Shown here one piece after another: positions 15,731 to 25,437 of a stretch of 38,569 bases of DNA (position 1 is its first letter; each line of letters starts with the position of its first letter). The notes beneath the pieces are model-generated. The model was not told the origin of the DNA and searched no databases. It saw only the letters and a list, made by a program, of their open reading frames with translations. This DNA is from Bacillota bacterium (lineage in GTDB: Bacteria; Bacillota; Clostridia; Clostridiales; Clostridiaceae). The stretch is from contig JAGFXP010000017.1 of assembly GCA_017861315.1 (NCBI GenBank), positions 1-38,569 of the forward strand. The letters are read 5' to 3'. The position numbers were made by a program, and so were the translations under genes.

Positions 15731-18271
15731 TCACCATTTGGCGCGGGCATAGTAGAACTTCTTTGCAATCTCAGCAGCCACTACATAAAGACCGGTGAGG
15801 GCTATCAAAGCCGCCATCACCCAGGCTGGCAGCGGCGTAAAACCAAGAAAACGGCTGAACGGAAAATACGGTATCGCGAGCGTTGCCAGGCTGACAGCAA
15901 TGGTCAATAAAAGCAAAGCCTTTCCCGGCCGGCTTTTGTAAAACGGCCTGCGGGTTCGCACAACAAGCGCAATCACAAGTTCTGTAAGCAGGGACTCGAC
16001 GAACCAGCCAGTCTGGAACTGAGGCTGAGTAGAGTGAACCACCAGCAGAAGCAGCCCGAATGTTGCATAATCGAACACAGAGCTCACCAGGCCAAAAATG
16101 ATCATAAAGTTGCGGATGAACCGGATGTTCCAGCGGTGAGGCTTTTCGACCAGCTCATCATCAACGTTGTCGCTTGGAATTCCCATTGCCGGGAAGTCGG
16201 ACAAGAAATTATTCAGCAAAATCTGCTTGGCCAGCAGCGGGAGGAACGGCAGGAACAGAGACGCTCCAGCCATGCTGAGCATATTGCCGAAGTTGGCGCT
16301 GGTAGTAGTAAAGACGTATTTAAGCGTGTTTGCAAAGGTACGCCGGCCTTCCTTTATTCCCGCCAGAAGAACGTCCAAATCATGCTGAAGCAGCACGAAA
16401 TCTGCAGCCTCCTTGGCAACATCCACAGCACTGTCCACGGATATTCCAACATCGGCAGAATGCAGCGCGGGCGCATCGTTGATGCCGTCACCCATGTAGC
16501 CGACAACATGGCCCATCTTGCGCAGCGCCAGGATGATCCGCTCCTTCTGGTTCGGGTCAACCTCGGCAAAGATAGTCGTGCGCTCCGCGATATGCCAAAG
16601 CGCTTCATCGTTCAGATCCTTTATTTGGCCGGCAGTGATGATTCCGTCAACCGGCAGACCGACAGTCTCGGCAACATGTCGCGCAACCATGCGGTTGTCG
16701 CCAGTGATTATCTTTATCTGCACGCCGAGCTGCTTCAGCGATTCAAGCGTATTGATCACGCCCGGCTTAGGAGGGTCGAAAAACAAGAGAAAACCGGCGA
16801 ATGCCATGTCAAGTTCGTCTGTATCCGCTGTATATTCAGTTTTTCGGATCACATCTTTCACAGCTATGCCAAGTACGCGATACCCCTGAGCGCTCCATCC
16901 TTCAAAGCGCTTGCTGATCTCCGCCCTGTGCTCGCCATCCAACGGTGCGACCGCCTCACCGGTTTGAACCGAGGTGCAGACCGCCAGAACATTGTCGAGA
17001 GCCCCCTTTGTTATCAGCATAGGCTTGATTTCCGTCCCGGGATCGGAATCCACGACCACGCTCAGGCGCTTGCGGTGAAAATCATAGGGGATCTCCTCGA
17101 GTTTGTCCATTCCGGTCGTGTCCGTGTGTGTGTGTGTGAGGATCGCCTCGTCGAGCGGATTCGCAATGCCGGTCTGGAAGGCTGCGTTGAGATACGCCAG
17201 ACGCATCACGTTTTCCGAAGGAGATCCTTCCAAATCGAGAGCGCCATCCAGGCGAACTACGCCTTCGGTGAGCGTGCCTGTCTTATCCGTGCACAGCATA
17301 TCCATGCTTCCCAGATTCTCAATTGCGTTAAGCCGGCGAACTATCACTCCGGCTTTTGTCATATCCTGTGCGCCCTTGGAAAGATTGATGCTGATTATCG
17401 CCGGCAAGAGTTCCGGCGCTATGCCGACAGCAAGAGCGATCGCAAACAGGAGCGAATCGATCGCCGGCCTGTCCAAAAGAATGTTGATCGCCAAGACGGC
17501 CAGCACCAGAAAGCTCATAATCCGGGTAAGCAAACTGCCGAATTTCCTTATGCCGTGCTCGAACTCGGTCTCCGGAGGACGAAGCGTCAGCCGTTCAGCA
17601 ATCTCCCCAAACTCTGTGTCTGCGCCAGTATTGACAATGAGTATGCGCGCAGTCCCGCTTCGCACGTTCGTCCCCATGAACACCATGTTGACGCGCTTTG
17701 GCAATTCGGCATCCTCCTCAACTTTGCCCGCCTTCTTTTCAACAGGGAAGGTCTCGCCGGTAAGCACGGCCTGGTTGACAAAGAAATCCCTGGCTTCCAG
17801 CACGATCCCGTCAGCGGGGATCAGACTTCCTGCCGACAGCAGCACGACATCGCCGGGCACAATATCCGCCGCCGGGATAGTCTGCGGCTTTCCGTCTCTC
17901 AGCACAACGGCTTTTGTTGTTATCTGCGCCCGCAGCTTTTCGACCGCCTGGTTCGCCCTGTACTCCTGCACAAAGCTTAGCAACGCGCTGGCAATAACGA
18001 TGATGATGACGATCAGCGCATCAGTCCACTCACCGGCGACGACGGACACCGCAGCAGCAAAAATAAGGATCAGAACCAGCGGACTGGTGAATTGGGCCGC
18101 GAATGACCGAAAGGCAGTGTAGCGCCTGTGCGGTTTAAGAACATTCGGCCCCGCCTGCTTAAGACGCTTCCCGGCTTCAGCCGCACTCAGGCCATCCAGC
18201 CTGCCGTCTACTTGGTCCAGGAGGTCCTGGGTTTCGAGGTTCCAATAAGAGGCATCGGTCAGCTTGCTCAT
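15731..18271 (-). CDS. mgtA: magnesium-importing P-type ATPase (P3B, MgtA/MgtB type)
   Basis: Imports Mg2+ across the membrane at the cost of ATP. The 846 residues show the P3B architecture: an N-terminal cytosolic segment (LDGLSAAEAGKRLKQAGPN), a first membrane pair, the actuator domain with VLTGETFPVEK, the phosphorylation motif CTDKTGTLTEG, the P-domain hinge YMGDGINDAPALHSADVGISV, and six C-terminal membrane helices. GGGGAA lies seven bases before the ATG. Codon choice differs from the flanking genes: CGC and CGG are common for arginine, whereas pgi and guaA favour AGA and AGG, and base composition looks more GC-rich. That suggests horizontal acquisition. No M-box riboswitch fits in the short leader. 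Confidence 0.95.
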   Translation of the reverse strand: MSKLTDASYWNLETQDLLDQVDGRLDGLSAAEAGKRLKQAGPNVLKPHRRYTAFRSFAAQFTSPLVLILIFAAAVSVVAGEWTDALIVIIIVIASALLSFVQEYRANQAVEKLRAQITTKAVVLRDGKPQTIPAADIVPGDVVLLSAGSLIPADGIVLEARDFFVNQAVLTGETFPVEKKAGKVEEDAELPKRVNMVFMGTNVRSGTARILIVNTGADTEFGEIAERLTLRPPETEFEHGIRKFGSLLTRIMSFLVLAVLAINILLDRPAIDSLLFAIALAVGIAPELLPAIISINLSKGAQDMTKAGVIVRRLNAIENLGSMDMLCTDKTGTLTEGVVRLDGALDLEGSPSENVMRLAYLNAAFQTGIANPLDEAILTHTHTDTTGMDKLEEIPYDFHRKRLSVVVDSDPGTEIKPMLITKGALDNVLAVCTSVQTGEAVAPLDGEHRAEISKRFEGWSAQGYRVLGIAVKDVIRKTEYTADTDELDMAFAGFLLFFDPPKPGVINTLESLKQLGVQIKIITGDNRMVARHVAETVGLPVDGIITAGQIKDLNDEALWHIAERTTIFAEVDPNQKERIILALRKMGHVVGYMGDGINDAPALHSADVGISVDSAVDVAKEAADFVLLQHDLDVLLAGIKEGRRTFANTLKYVFTTTSANFGNMLSMAGASLFLPFLPLLAKQILLNNFLSDFPAMGIPSDNVDDELVEKPHRWNIRFIRNFMIIFGLVSSVFDYATFGLLLLVVHSTQPQFQTGWFVESLLTELVIALVVRTRRPFYKSRPGKALLLLTIAVSLATLAIPYFPFSRFLGFTPLPAWVMAALIALTGLYVVAAEIAKKFYYARAKW
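17124..17138. repeat. GT dinucleotide microsatellite inside mgtA
   Basis: Fifteen bases of alternating G and T (7.5 units) on the plus strand. On the coding strand it encodes a THTHT-type stretch at about residue 377-382 of MgtA, at the start of the nucleotide-binding domain. Loss or gain of one unit would shift the frame. Confidence 0.9.
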
Positions 18272-18310
18272 AAAACATTCCCCATTTCTTAAAGAGAATT
18301 CCTTCTTACA

Positions 18311-18338
18311 ATTATAATACTAACATTTCCAATTTTAA
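18311..18338 (-). promoter_or_regulatory. candidate mgtA promoter
   Basis: On the minus strand TTAAAA (18338-18333), a 16-base spacer and TATAAT (18316-18311), about 40 bases before the mgtA start and after the guaA terminator. The -35 is weak, which would fit a regulated promoter. Confidence 0.4.
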
Positions 18339-18358
18339 GCAATGGATAGGTTCAATAT

Positions 18359-18409
18359 AAAAAGCAGCGCATGACGGCCAGCTTTTCAGCTGAAAATCAT
18401 GCACTGCTT
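18359..18409 (-). terminator. intrinsic terminator after guaA
   Basis: On the minus strand AAGCAGTGCATGA (18409-18397) pairs with TCATGCGCTGCTT (18374-18362), a 13-bp stem with one G-U pair. The 22-base loop contains a further small AGCTGAAAAGCT hairpin. Five T follow. It lies about 40 bases after the guaA stop and isolates guaA from mgtA. Confidence 0.8.
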
Positions 18410-18450
18410 AATTATCTGAAATGGATACTACTCTCGCCTTAGATTTCTTA

Positions 18451-19983
18451 TTATTCCCACTCGATTGTTGAAGGCGGCTTCGAAGTAACGTCGTAAACTA
18501 TCCTGTTTACCCCGTGGACTTCGTTGACTATCCTTCTAGAAACCTTGTCGAGAACTTCATAAGGGATCCTTGCCCAGTCTGAAGTCATTCCGTCTGATGA
18601 AGTGACAGCTCTGAGGGCTATCGTGTGGCAGTATGTCCTCTCGTCGCCCATTACTCCAACCGACTGTATGTTAGGAAGACATGCGAAGTACTGCCATATG
18701 TCCCTCTCGAGTCCTGCAGCTGCAACTTCCTCTCTGAATATCGCATCAGCTTCCCTTGTTATTACGAGCTTGTCTTCAGTAACCTCGCCTAGCACCCTGA
18801 TCGCAAGACCAGGGCCCGGGAAAGGCTGCCTCCAAACTATATCCTTAGGGATTCCCAATTCTTCTCCAACTTCTCTGACCTCATCCTTGAACAGCTCTCT
18901 CAACGGTTCTATGAGCTTGAATTCCATGTCTTCCGGAAGTCCGCCTACGTTGTGATGGCTCTTTATTGTTGCAGAAGTGCCGGTCCCGCTTTCTACAACG
19001 TCAGGGTATATTGTTCCCTGAACAAGGAAAGCTATATCGCCAAGCTTGTTTGCTTCTTCTTCGAATACTCTTATGAACTCTTCTCCGATGATCTTTCTCT
19101 TTCTTTCAGGGTCGCTAACGCCCTTCAGTTTTCCAAGGAATCTGTCTGCCGCATTTACCCTGATGAGGTTCATGTCGAACTCGCCCTTGAATACTTCTTC
19201 AACCTGGTCTCCCTCGTCTTTTCTCAGAAGGCCGTGGTCAACGAAGATGCATGTGAGCTGCTTTCCTATCGCTTTGTGCACAAGAACAGCTGCAACTGAT
19301 GAGTCCACTCCGCCTGACATACCGCAGATGACCTTCCTGTCGCCTACAAGATCTCTTACTTCCTTGATTTTGTCATACGTGAAGGACGCCATGGACCAGT
19401 CGCCCTTTAATTTGCATATCTCAAACAGGAAGTTCGCAAGCATCTTCTTTCCAAACGGAGTGTGGTTGACTTCCGGATGGAACTGAACTCCGTATATCTG
19501 CTTCGAAGCGTCTGCCATTGCCGCTACAGGTGTCTGGCTTGTTTTTCCGCATATTGCGAATCCGGCCGGAGCCTGCGCTACAAAGTCAGTATGGCTCATC
19601 CAGCATATTTCGTTTTCATCTATGCCTTCAAACAGCTTGCAGCTTGAATCCAATTCGATTTCAGTTTTTCCGTATTCACGCTTTTCAGGGCTGAATACAT
19701 CTCCGCCCAATGTGTATGCTATCAGCTGCTGCCCGTAGCATATTCCCAGAACCGGAACGCCAAGTTCAAATATCTCTTTGTCTATCCTCGGAGCGCCTTC
19801 CCCGTAAACACTGTTTGGTCCGCCGGTGAAGATGATACCCTTTGGATTCTTTTCCTTTATCTTTTCTATCGATGTTGTGTACGGAACTATCTCGCAGTAA
19901 ACGTTGTTTTCTCTTACCCTTCTAGCGATAAGCTGGTTGTACTGACCGCCAAAGTCAATGACAAGAACTAATTCTTTACTCAT
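18451..19983 (-). CDS. guaA: GMP synthase (glutamine-hydrolysing)
   Basis: Aminates XMP to GMP using ATP and glutamine, the last step of GMP synthesis. The 510-residue protein has the class I glutamine amidotransferase domain (nucleophile C82 in GICYGQQ, H169 and E171 in QFHPEVNHT), the ATP pyrophosphatase domain (P-loop SGGVDSS at about 223-229) and the C-terminal dimerisation domain ending KPPSTIEWE, as is standard. The ATG has a perfect AGGAGG six bases upstream. It stands alone between terminators, with its own promoter; I see no purine riboswitch in the leader. Confidence 0.98.
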   Translation of the reverse strand: MSKELVLVIDFGGQYNQLIARRVRENNVYCEIVPYTTSIEKIKEKNPKGIIFTGGPNSVYGEGAPRIDKEIFELGVPVLGICYGQQLIAYTLGGDVFSPEKREYGKTEIELDSSCKLFEGIDENEICWMSHTDFVAQAPAGFAICGKTSQTPVAAMADASKQIYGVQFHPEVNHTPFGKKMLANFLFEICKLKGDWSMASFTYDKIKEVRDLVGDRKVICGMSGGVDSSVAAVLVHKAIGKQLTCIFVDHGLLRKDEGDQVEEVFKGEFDMNLIRVNAADRFLGKLKGVSDPERKRKIIGEEFIRVFEEEANKLGDIAFLVQGTIYPDVVESGTGTSATIKSHHNVGGLPEDMEFKLIEPLRELFKDEVREVGEELGIPKDIVWRQPFPGPGLAIRVLGEVTEDKLVITREADAIFREEVAAAGLERDIWQYFACLPNIQSVGVMGDERTYCHTIALRAVTSSDGMTSDWARIPYEVLDKVSRRIVNEVHGVNRIVYDVTSKPPSTIEWE

Positions 19984-20015
19984 AATTTCCTCCTACTTAA
20001 TGATTCTCAACTTAT

Positions 20016-20045
20016 ACTATAACAGATTATATATACCTGATTCAA
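20016..20045 (-). promoter_or_regulatory. guaA promoter
   Basis: On the minus strand TTGAAT (20045-20040), an 18-base spacer and TATAGT (20021-20016), the latter also preceded by TG at the extended -10 position. It is about 33 bases before the guaA start. Confidence 0.6.
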
Positions 20046-20125
20046 GCTATAGTTAAACGCTTCTTACATAAGAATTGTCAGTTTGTAAATTGTGATGCAT
20101 TTTAATGACAAAAGAAGCAGCGGTG

Positions 20126-20150
20126 AAAAAAGACTCCCGTTTCCGGGAGC
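20126..20150 (-). terminator. intrinsic terminator after groEL
   Basis: On the minus strand GCTCCCG-GAAA-CGGGAGT forms a seven-bp stem (one G-U) with a stable GAAA tetraloop, followed by C and six T. It lies about eight bases after the groEL stop. Confidence 0.88.
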
Positions 20151-20158
20151 CCCATATT

Positions 20159-21814
<1,656 letters not shown>

Positions 21815-21824
21815 TTAGTATTTC

Positions 21825-22109
<285 letters not shown>

Positions 22110-22159
22110 TTAAACCCCTCCTTTATGTATTTTGATATTTTAATTAACATTTTTCATTG

Positions 22160-22186
22160 TTAGCACTCGCCGCTCCCGAGTGCTAA
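22160..22186. promoter_or_regulatory. CIRCE operator (HrcA binding site)
   Basis: A perfect TTAGCACTC-N9-GAGTGCTAA inverted repeat, the consensus CIRCE element. It lies between the groES promoter and start codon, so HrcA should repress groESL until heat or unfolded protein sequesters GroEL. hrcA itself is not in the window. Confidence 0.98.
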
Positions 22187-22194
22187 CACATATA

Positions 22195-22223
22195 ATTTTA
22201 AATAATAGGAAAGGGAATATCAA
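22195..22223 (-). promoter_or_regulatory. groESL sigma-A promoter
   Basis: On the minus strand TTGATA (22223-22218), a 17-base spacer and TAAAAT (22200-22195). The CIRCE element starts nine bases downstream of the -10, at the expected transcription start, which fits HrcA repression. Confidence 0.85.
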
Positions 22224-22235
22224 ATTTTGCATGTT

Positions 22236-22301
22236 CCGTATTTCGCCGATATACGGCCGTTTCAGCCGATTTGTTCAAAATAGATTCCTATTTCAGCGAT
22301 T
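22236..22301. repeat. cluster of short repeats between groES and lit
   Basis: Three imperfect direct copies of TTTC(A)GC(C)GATTT begin at 22241, 22260 and 22291. The first is nested in an inverted repeat CCGTAT-N9-ATACGG (22236-22241 with 22251-22256). They lie upstream of both divergent promoters. The arrangement looks like an operator cluster, but no regulator can be named. Confidence 0.4.
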
Positions 22302-22322
22302 TAGCCAATAATCTGTTTTTTA

Positions 22323-22351
22323 TGGATATCGCTCCTTCTTGGAAGTATAAT
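22323..22351 (+). promoter_or_regulatory. candidate promoter of the lit-like gene
   Basis: TGGATA, a 17-base spacer and TATAAT on the plus strand, ending about 30 bases before the ATG at 22382. The -35 matches four of six consensus positions. Confidence 0.4.
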
Positions 22352-22381
22352 AATCATATAACGGATCGAGAGAGGTGCATT

Positions 22382-22993
22382 ATGAGGAGACTAACAGCTT
22401 TGGCGGTAGCTATCGCAGTGATAATTCTTTCAGTGAAATTCACGCTGAACTTCAAACCTTTATACTACCACGACATCAGCCGCCTGAATATAGAGGCGAA
22501 CACACACCTGAACCGAGAAGAGATAAAGGCCGCATACGATTACCTGATTTACTACATAAACAGCGATGAGGATACAGGCTTTGACATCCCAGGGCTCCCC
22601 TCCTCAGCGGCCGGGGCCGTCCACTTCCGAGAGGTCAAGGGTATTTTCAAAACGCTTGATTACCTTCTGTACGGGTGCTGCGCAGCCTCACTGCTCGGAA
22701 TATACTACTGCATTAAAAAAAGAGAGTTTTCATTCCTTAAACTCTCTTCAAATCTCATACTCATCATAAGCGCAGCGGCAGCCGCGGCATTCAGCATAAA
22801 TTTCGACTTTGCCTTTACGCTTTTCCACAAGCTATTCTTTGACAACGACTACTGGCTTTTCGATCCCGCCACAGACCCTGTCATCAACCTTCTGCCTGCG
22901 GAATTCTTTTTCCACTGCCTGATGCTGATAGTGGCCTGCATTGTCGTTTCTTCACTGCTGCTGAGGCTTGCTCACAGGAAGCTAAGGAGCTGA
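22382..22993 (+). CDS. lit: Lit-like lipoprotein intramolecular transacylase (TIGR01906/DUF1461 membrane protein)
   Basis: A 203-residue integral membrane protein with four hydrophobic segments (about 7-23, 93-110, 122-140, 178-196). The extracytoplasmic parts carry the family's conserved motifs: VHFREVKGIF (H81) and FTLFHKLFFDNDYWLFDPATD with H149, then LLPAEFFFHCL. This fits TIGR01906/DUF1461, the family that includes enterococcal Lit. Lit moves an acyl chain within the lipoprotein N-terminal diacylglyceryl-cysteine to give lyso-form lipoproteins, which blunts TLR2 recognition; two histidines at similar positions are catalytic there. The family assignment is from motif memory, so activity is inferred. 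AGAGGTG precedes the ATG. The gene ends by overlapping the convergent TVP38 gene by 12 bases. Confidence 0.7.
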   Translation: MRRLTALAVAIAVIILSVKFTLNFKPLYYHDISRLNIEANTHLNREEIKAAYDYLIYYINSDEDTGFDIPGLPSSAAGAVHFREVKGIFKTLDYLLYGCCAASLLGIYYCIKKREFSFLKLSSNLILIISAAAAAAFSINFDFAFTLFHKLFFDNDYWLFDPATDPVINLLPAEFFFHCLMLIVACIVVSSLLLRLAHRKLRS

Positions 22994-23680
22994 CTCCTCG
23001 GCCTCTTTTCCTGCCAGCCTCTTTACAAGCCTCTCGCCCTTGAATATACCGGCAACGAACAGAGCGGTCATGACCACAGCTATGAGCGCCAGCACCCAGC
23101 GGTTCCCGCCGCCCAGCCCGGCCCCGAAATAGGACGAGACGATTATTGCCGGGAGCCTTCCGAGGGTTGAGTACAGCAGGAAATACCTGAACCTTACATC
23201 CGATATCCCGCATACATACCCCAGGACATCCTTGGGGATTCCCGGAATAAGGTAGAGCAGGAATATCACGTAGTGGATGCTCCCCAGCCTAAGCGCCCTG
23301 TCGAAGAATTCCAGGTGCCTCTCTGATATGATCTTCCTAACAAGCGGCCTGCCGAACACCCTTGAAACACTGTAGACCAGAATGCTTCCGGCGGTGATTC
23401 CAGCCACCGACAGCAGGCTTCCTAAAAAAGTCCCGTAGATATATCCCCCTGCTATCTGGACAACCTCACCCGGTATAAAGAACGCTAATACCTGCATTGC
23501 CTGAAGGCCTGCAAACGCAAGGATGCCGTATCTTCCATAGGACGTAATTATATCCTTGATTTTTTCCGGATCGCTAAGGATATGCATGTACCTGTTGAAA
23601 TACAGATAAGCCGCTCCAGCAAAGAAAAGCAGCACAAGGCCTATTGCAATATATGATTTGACGTTAACCTTCTCAAACAT
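22982..23680 (-). CDS. TVP38/TMEM64 family membrane protein (VTT/DedA superfamily)
   Basis: A 232-residue polytopic membrane protein with an N-terminal helix (about 8-28) and the VTT domain. It contains the conserved AFFIPGEVVQIAGGYIYG re-entrant segment, GSILVYSVSRVFGRPLVRK and IPGIPKDVLGYVCGIS. Eukaryotic relatives are lipid scramblases, and bacterial DedA relatives recycle undecaprenyl phosphate or affect membrane potential; the role of this member is unknown. GGGAGGAG precedes the ATG by six bases. It has its own promoter at 23708-23736. The stop codon lies inside the end of the convergent lit-like gene. Confidence 0.88.
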   Translation of the reverse strand: MFEKVNVKSYIAIGLVLLFFAGAAYLYFNRYMHILSDPEKIKDIITSYGRYGILAFAGLQAMQVLAFFIPGEVVQIAGGYIYGTFLGSLLSVAGITAGSILVYSVSRVFGRPLVRKIISERHLEFFDRALRLGSIHYVIFLLYLIPGIPKDVLGYVCGISDVRFRYFLLYSTLGRLPAIIVSSYFGAGLGGGNRWVLALIAVVMTALFVAGIFKGERLVKRLAGKEAEESAP

Positions 23681-23707
23681 ATAAAACTCCTCCCGTCTGT
23701 TATCCCC

Positions 23708-23736
23708 ATTATATACCTCGTGCAGTCTTTTGTGAA
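23708..23736 (-). promoter_or_regulatory. promoter of the TVP38/TMEM64 gene
   Basis: On the minus strand TTCACA (23736-23731), a 17-base spacer and TATAAT (23713-23708), 28 bases before the start codon. It lies directly after the hydrogenase stop codon; no terminator is seen between them. Confidence 0.65.
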
Positions 23737-23741
23737 TATCA

Positions 23742-25229
23742 TCAGCCTCTTGAAAGCTTCACACCTTCGAACTTTGTCAGAAGGACGTTGTCTTTGTGGG
23801 CTTTTATCTTTGAGCTTCCTGTGTATTTTGCAAGGCCGGCTTTGGACTTCCGAACAGTCGAGAGAGCGCCGGCTCCGCCTGTGCAGCCTCCGTCGCACAT
23901 CATCCCTTCTATGAACCTGCTTCTGCTCTTCTTCAGCTTCGCCATCATCATTGCAGTTTTTACCTCATCCGCGCCGCTCACGGATATAGCGTTCAGCTGA
24001 AGGTCCTCTGCCCTGGCCTCAAGAAGTTCCTCGACGGCCGCCCTGACTCCGCCTACTTTTGCAAAATTTCTTCCGAAACCCGTCGCCTGGCTTATTTCAA
24101 CGTCCTCGCATTTTTCGATATCCACATCGAAAGCCCCCATTAGAGCAGCAATCTCCTCAAACGTAAGGACATAGTCCACCGCTCCTTTCACTTCATCTCT
24201 GCCGGCCTCTGATTTTTTAGCGGTGCACGGCCCTATGAAAACAACCACTGCATCAGGATGTTCTTTTTTCAGCATCCTGCCGCAGGCAATCATAGGGGAT
24301 ACAGTTCCTGATATCTTTGAAACCTCTCCAGGAAATTTTTTCTCTATATAGTTTACAAAACCCGGACAGCAGGAGCTGGTCATATAACCCTCTCCGTTTT
24401 CGAGCCTCTCCGTAAGCTCCTCGCCTTCATGGAGCGCTACCGCGTCAGCTCCGCAGGCTGCCTCAACCACATCGCTGAAGCCCGTTTTTCTGAGCGCATC
24501 CCAGATCATGCCGGCAGTGACATTATTGCCGAACTGCCCTCCTATAGCCGGAGCGACCACGGCATAGACCTCTTTCTTGTCCGACAGCGCCCTGGCTACA
24601 TTGGTTATGTAGCTCTTGTCAGAGATAGCTCCGAACGGGCATGCTTTCATACACGCTCCGCAGCTGGTGCATTCCTCGTTTTTTATTACAGCCATCCTGT
24701 TTTCAGGATGTATGTCCAGCGCACTCGTAGGGCATGCCTTTTTGCAAGGCCTTACTATCTCGGCTATAGCGTTATACGGGCATGCCTTTTTGCACATTCC
24801 GCACTCCTTGCACATTTCCTGGTTTATATGGGCCCTGCCCCCTACACGCGCAACGGCGTTTGCCGGACATACCTCCATGCATCTGTGCTCAATGCAGTTT
24901 CTGCACGCTTCTGTAACAAGGAATCTGTCGATAGTGCATTTGTCGCAGGCAGCCGGCAGCACATATATTACCTCATCTTTGTTCTGGATATCTACCAGCG
25001 GCAGTGTGGTGTTATCGCACGGCATGAAGCCCGCTGCAAGCTGGGACCTCTCGTAAACAACGGCCCTTTCCTTATAAACACAGCATCTGTATTCCGCTTT
25101 TTTACCGTCGATTATTTTATACTGGATTTTTTCAAGTTCCAGTTTCCTCAAATTGTCGTTTTTTGCAAGTACAGCGACCTCTTTCAAAACTTCATATTTC
25201 AACCTCATCAAACGTGTTTCTAACTCCAT
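23742..25229 (-). CDS. monomeric [FeFe] hydrogenase, group-B-like
   Basis: A 495-residue iron hydrogenase that should oxidise or evolve H2 with ferredoxin-type partners. An N-terminal domain (1-90) of unclear function is followed by cysteine clusters for several [4Fe-4S] centres (C95-C121, C140-C150, C162/C166, C187-C197). The H-cluster domain shows L1 TSSCCPGF (proton-relay C287, ligand C288), L2 IGPCTAKKSE (C335) and L3 EGMMCDGGCTGGAG (C445, C449). It lacks the N-terminal [2Fe-2S] domain of the CpI type, and the cluster layout fits the poorly studied group B. The ATG at 25229 has AAGGAGG eight bases upstream. It is a single gene with its own strong promoter; hydE, hydF and hydG are not in the window. 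Confidence 0.92.
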   Translation of the reverse strand: MELETRLMRLKYEVLKEVAVLAKNDNLRKLELEKIQYKIIDGKKAEYRCCVYKERAVVYERSQLAAGFMPCDNTTLPLVDIQNKDEVIYVLPAACDKCTIDRFLVTEACRNCIEHRCMEVCPANAVARVGGRAHINQEMCKECGMCKKACPYNAIAEIVRPCKKACPTSALDIHPENRMAVIKNEECTSCGACMKACPFGAISDKSYITNVARALSDKKEVYAVVAPAIGGQFGNNVTAGMIWDALRKTGFSDVVEAACGADAVALHEGEELTERLENGEGYMTSSCCPGFVNYIEKKFPGEVSKISGTVSPMIACGRMLKKEHPDAVVVFIGPCTAKKSEAGRDEVKGAVDYVLTFEEIAALMGAFDVDIEKCEDVEISQATGFGRNFAKVGGVRAAVEELLEARAEDLQLNAISVSGADEVKTAMMMAKLKKSRSRFIEGMMCDGGCTGGAGALSTVRKSKAGLAKYTGSSKIKAHKDNVLLTKFEGVKLSRG

Positions 25230-25272
25230 ATAAACATCCTCCTTAAAACCAAAAACATTAAACATCACCCCT

Positions 25273-25301
25273 ATTATAATATTAATACAGATTCTTTTCA
25301 A
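25273..25301 (-). promoter_or_regulatory. hydrogenase promoter
   Basis: On the minus strand TTGAAA (25301-25296), a 17-base spacer and TATAAT (25278-25273), a near-consensus promoter with a leader of about 37 bases before the start codon. Confidence 0.8.
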
Positions 25302-25327
25302 TATGTACTACAGCATTAATTCTTTGA

Positions 25328-25367
25328 TGATAACCGCCGTTTTAATGGCTTTTCGGCATTTTTATCA
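25328..25367. repeat. nested inverted repeat upstream of the hydrogenase promoter
   Basis: TGATAA (25328-25333) and GCCG (25336-25339) are mirrored by CGGC (25354-25357) and TTATCA (25362-25367). This gives a 10-bp interrupted palindrome around a 14-base centre. It lies about 25 bases upstream of the -35, an activator-like position. It does not follow the T run of a terminator and does not match the Rex consensus. Confidence 0.4.
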
Positions 25368-25401
25368 ACATATAACACCATATCATTTTTTATATAACAA
25401 C

Positions 25402-25426
25402 AAAAGCCCAGCATGACAGCCGGGCT
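25402..25426 (-). terminator. intrinsic terminator after the ogg gene
   Basis: On the minus strand AGCCCGGC pairs with GCTGGGCT (one G-U) around a six-base loop, followed by TTT and a T-rich tail. It starts about 12 bases after the glycosylase stop codon. Confidence 0.8.
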
Positions 25427-25437
25427 TGAATTTGAAC

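Noticed and set aside
16034..17980. Very long open frame (648 codons) on the plus strand opposite mgtA
   Set aside because: It mirrors mgtA, which has every P-type ATPase motif. The antisense product is rich in Arg, His and Gln with no recognisable domain, as expected for the shadow of a GC-rich gene.
18272..18358. M-box magnesium riboswitch upstream of mgtA
   Set aside because: Only about 85 bases lie between the guaA terminator and the mgtA start, too short for the M-box, and none of its conserved helices is visible.
19984..20125. Purine riboswitch upstream of guaA
   Set aside because: The region between the groEL terminator and guaA shows a normal promoter and a short leader, without the conserved P1-P3 core of a guanine riboswitch.
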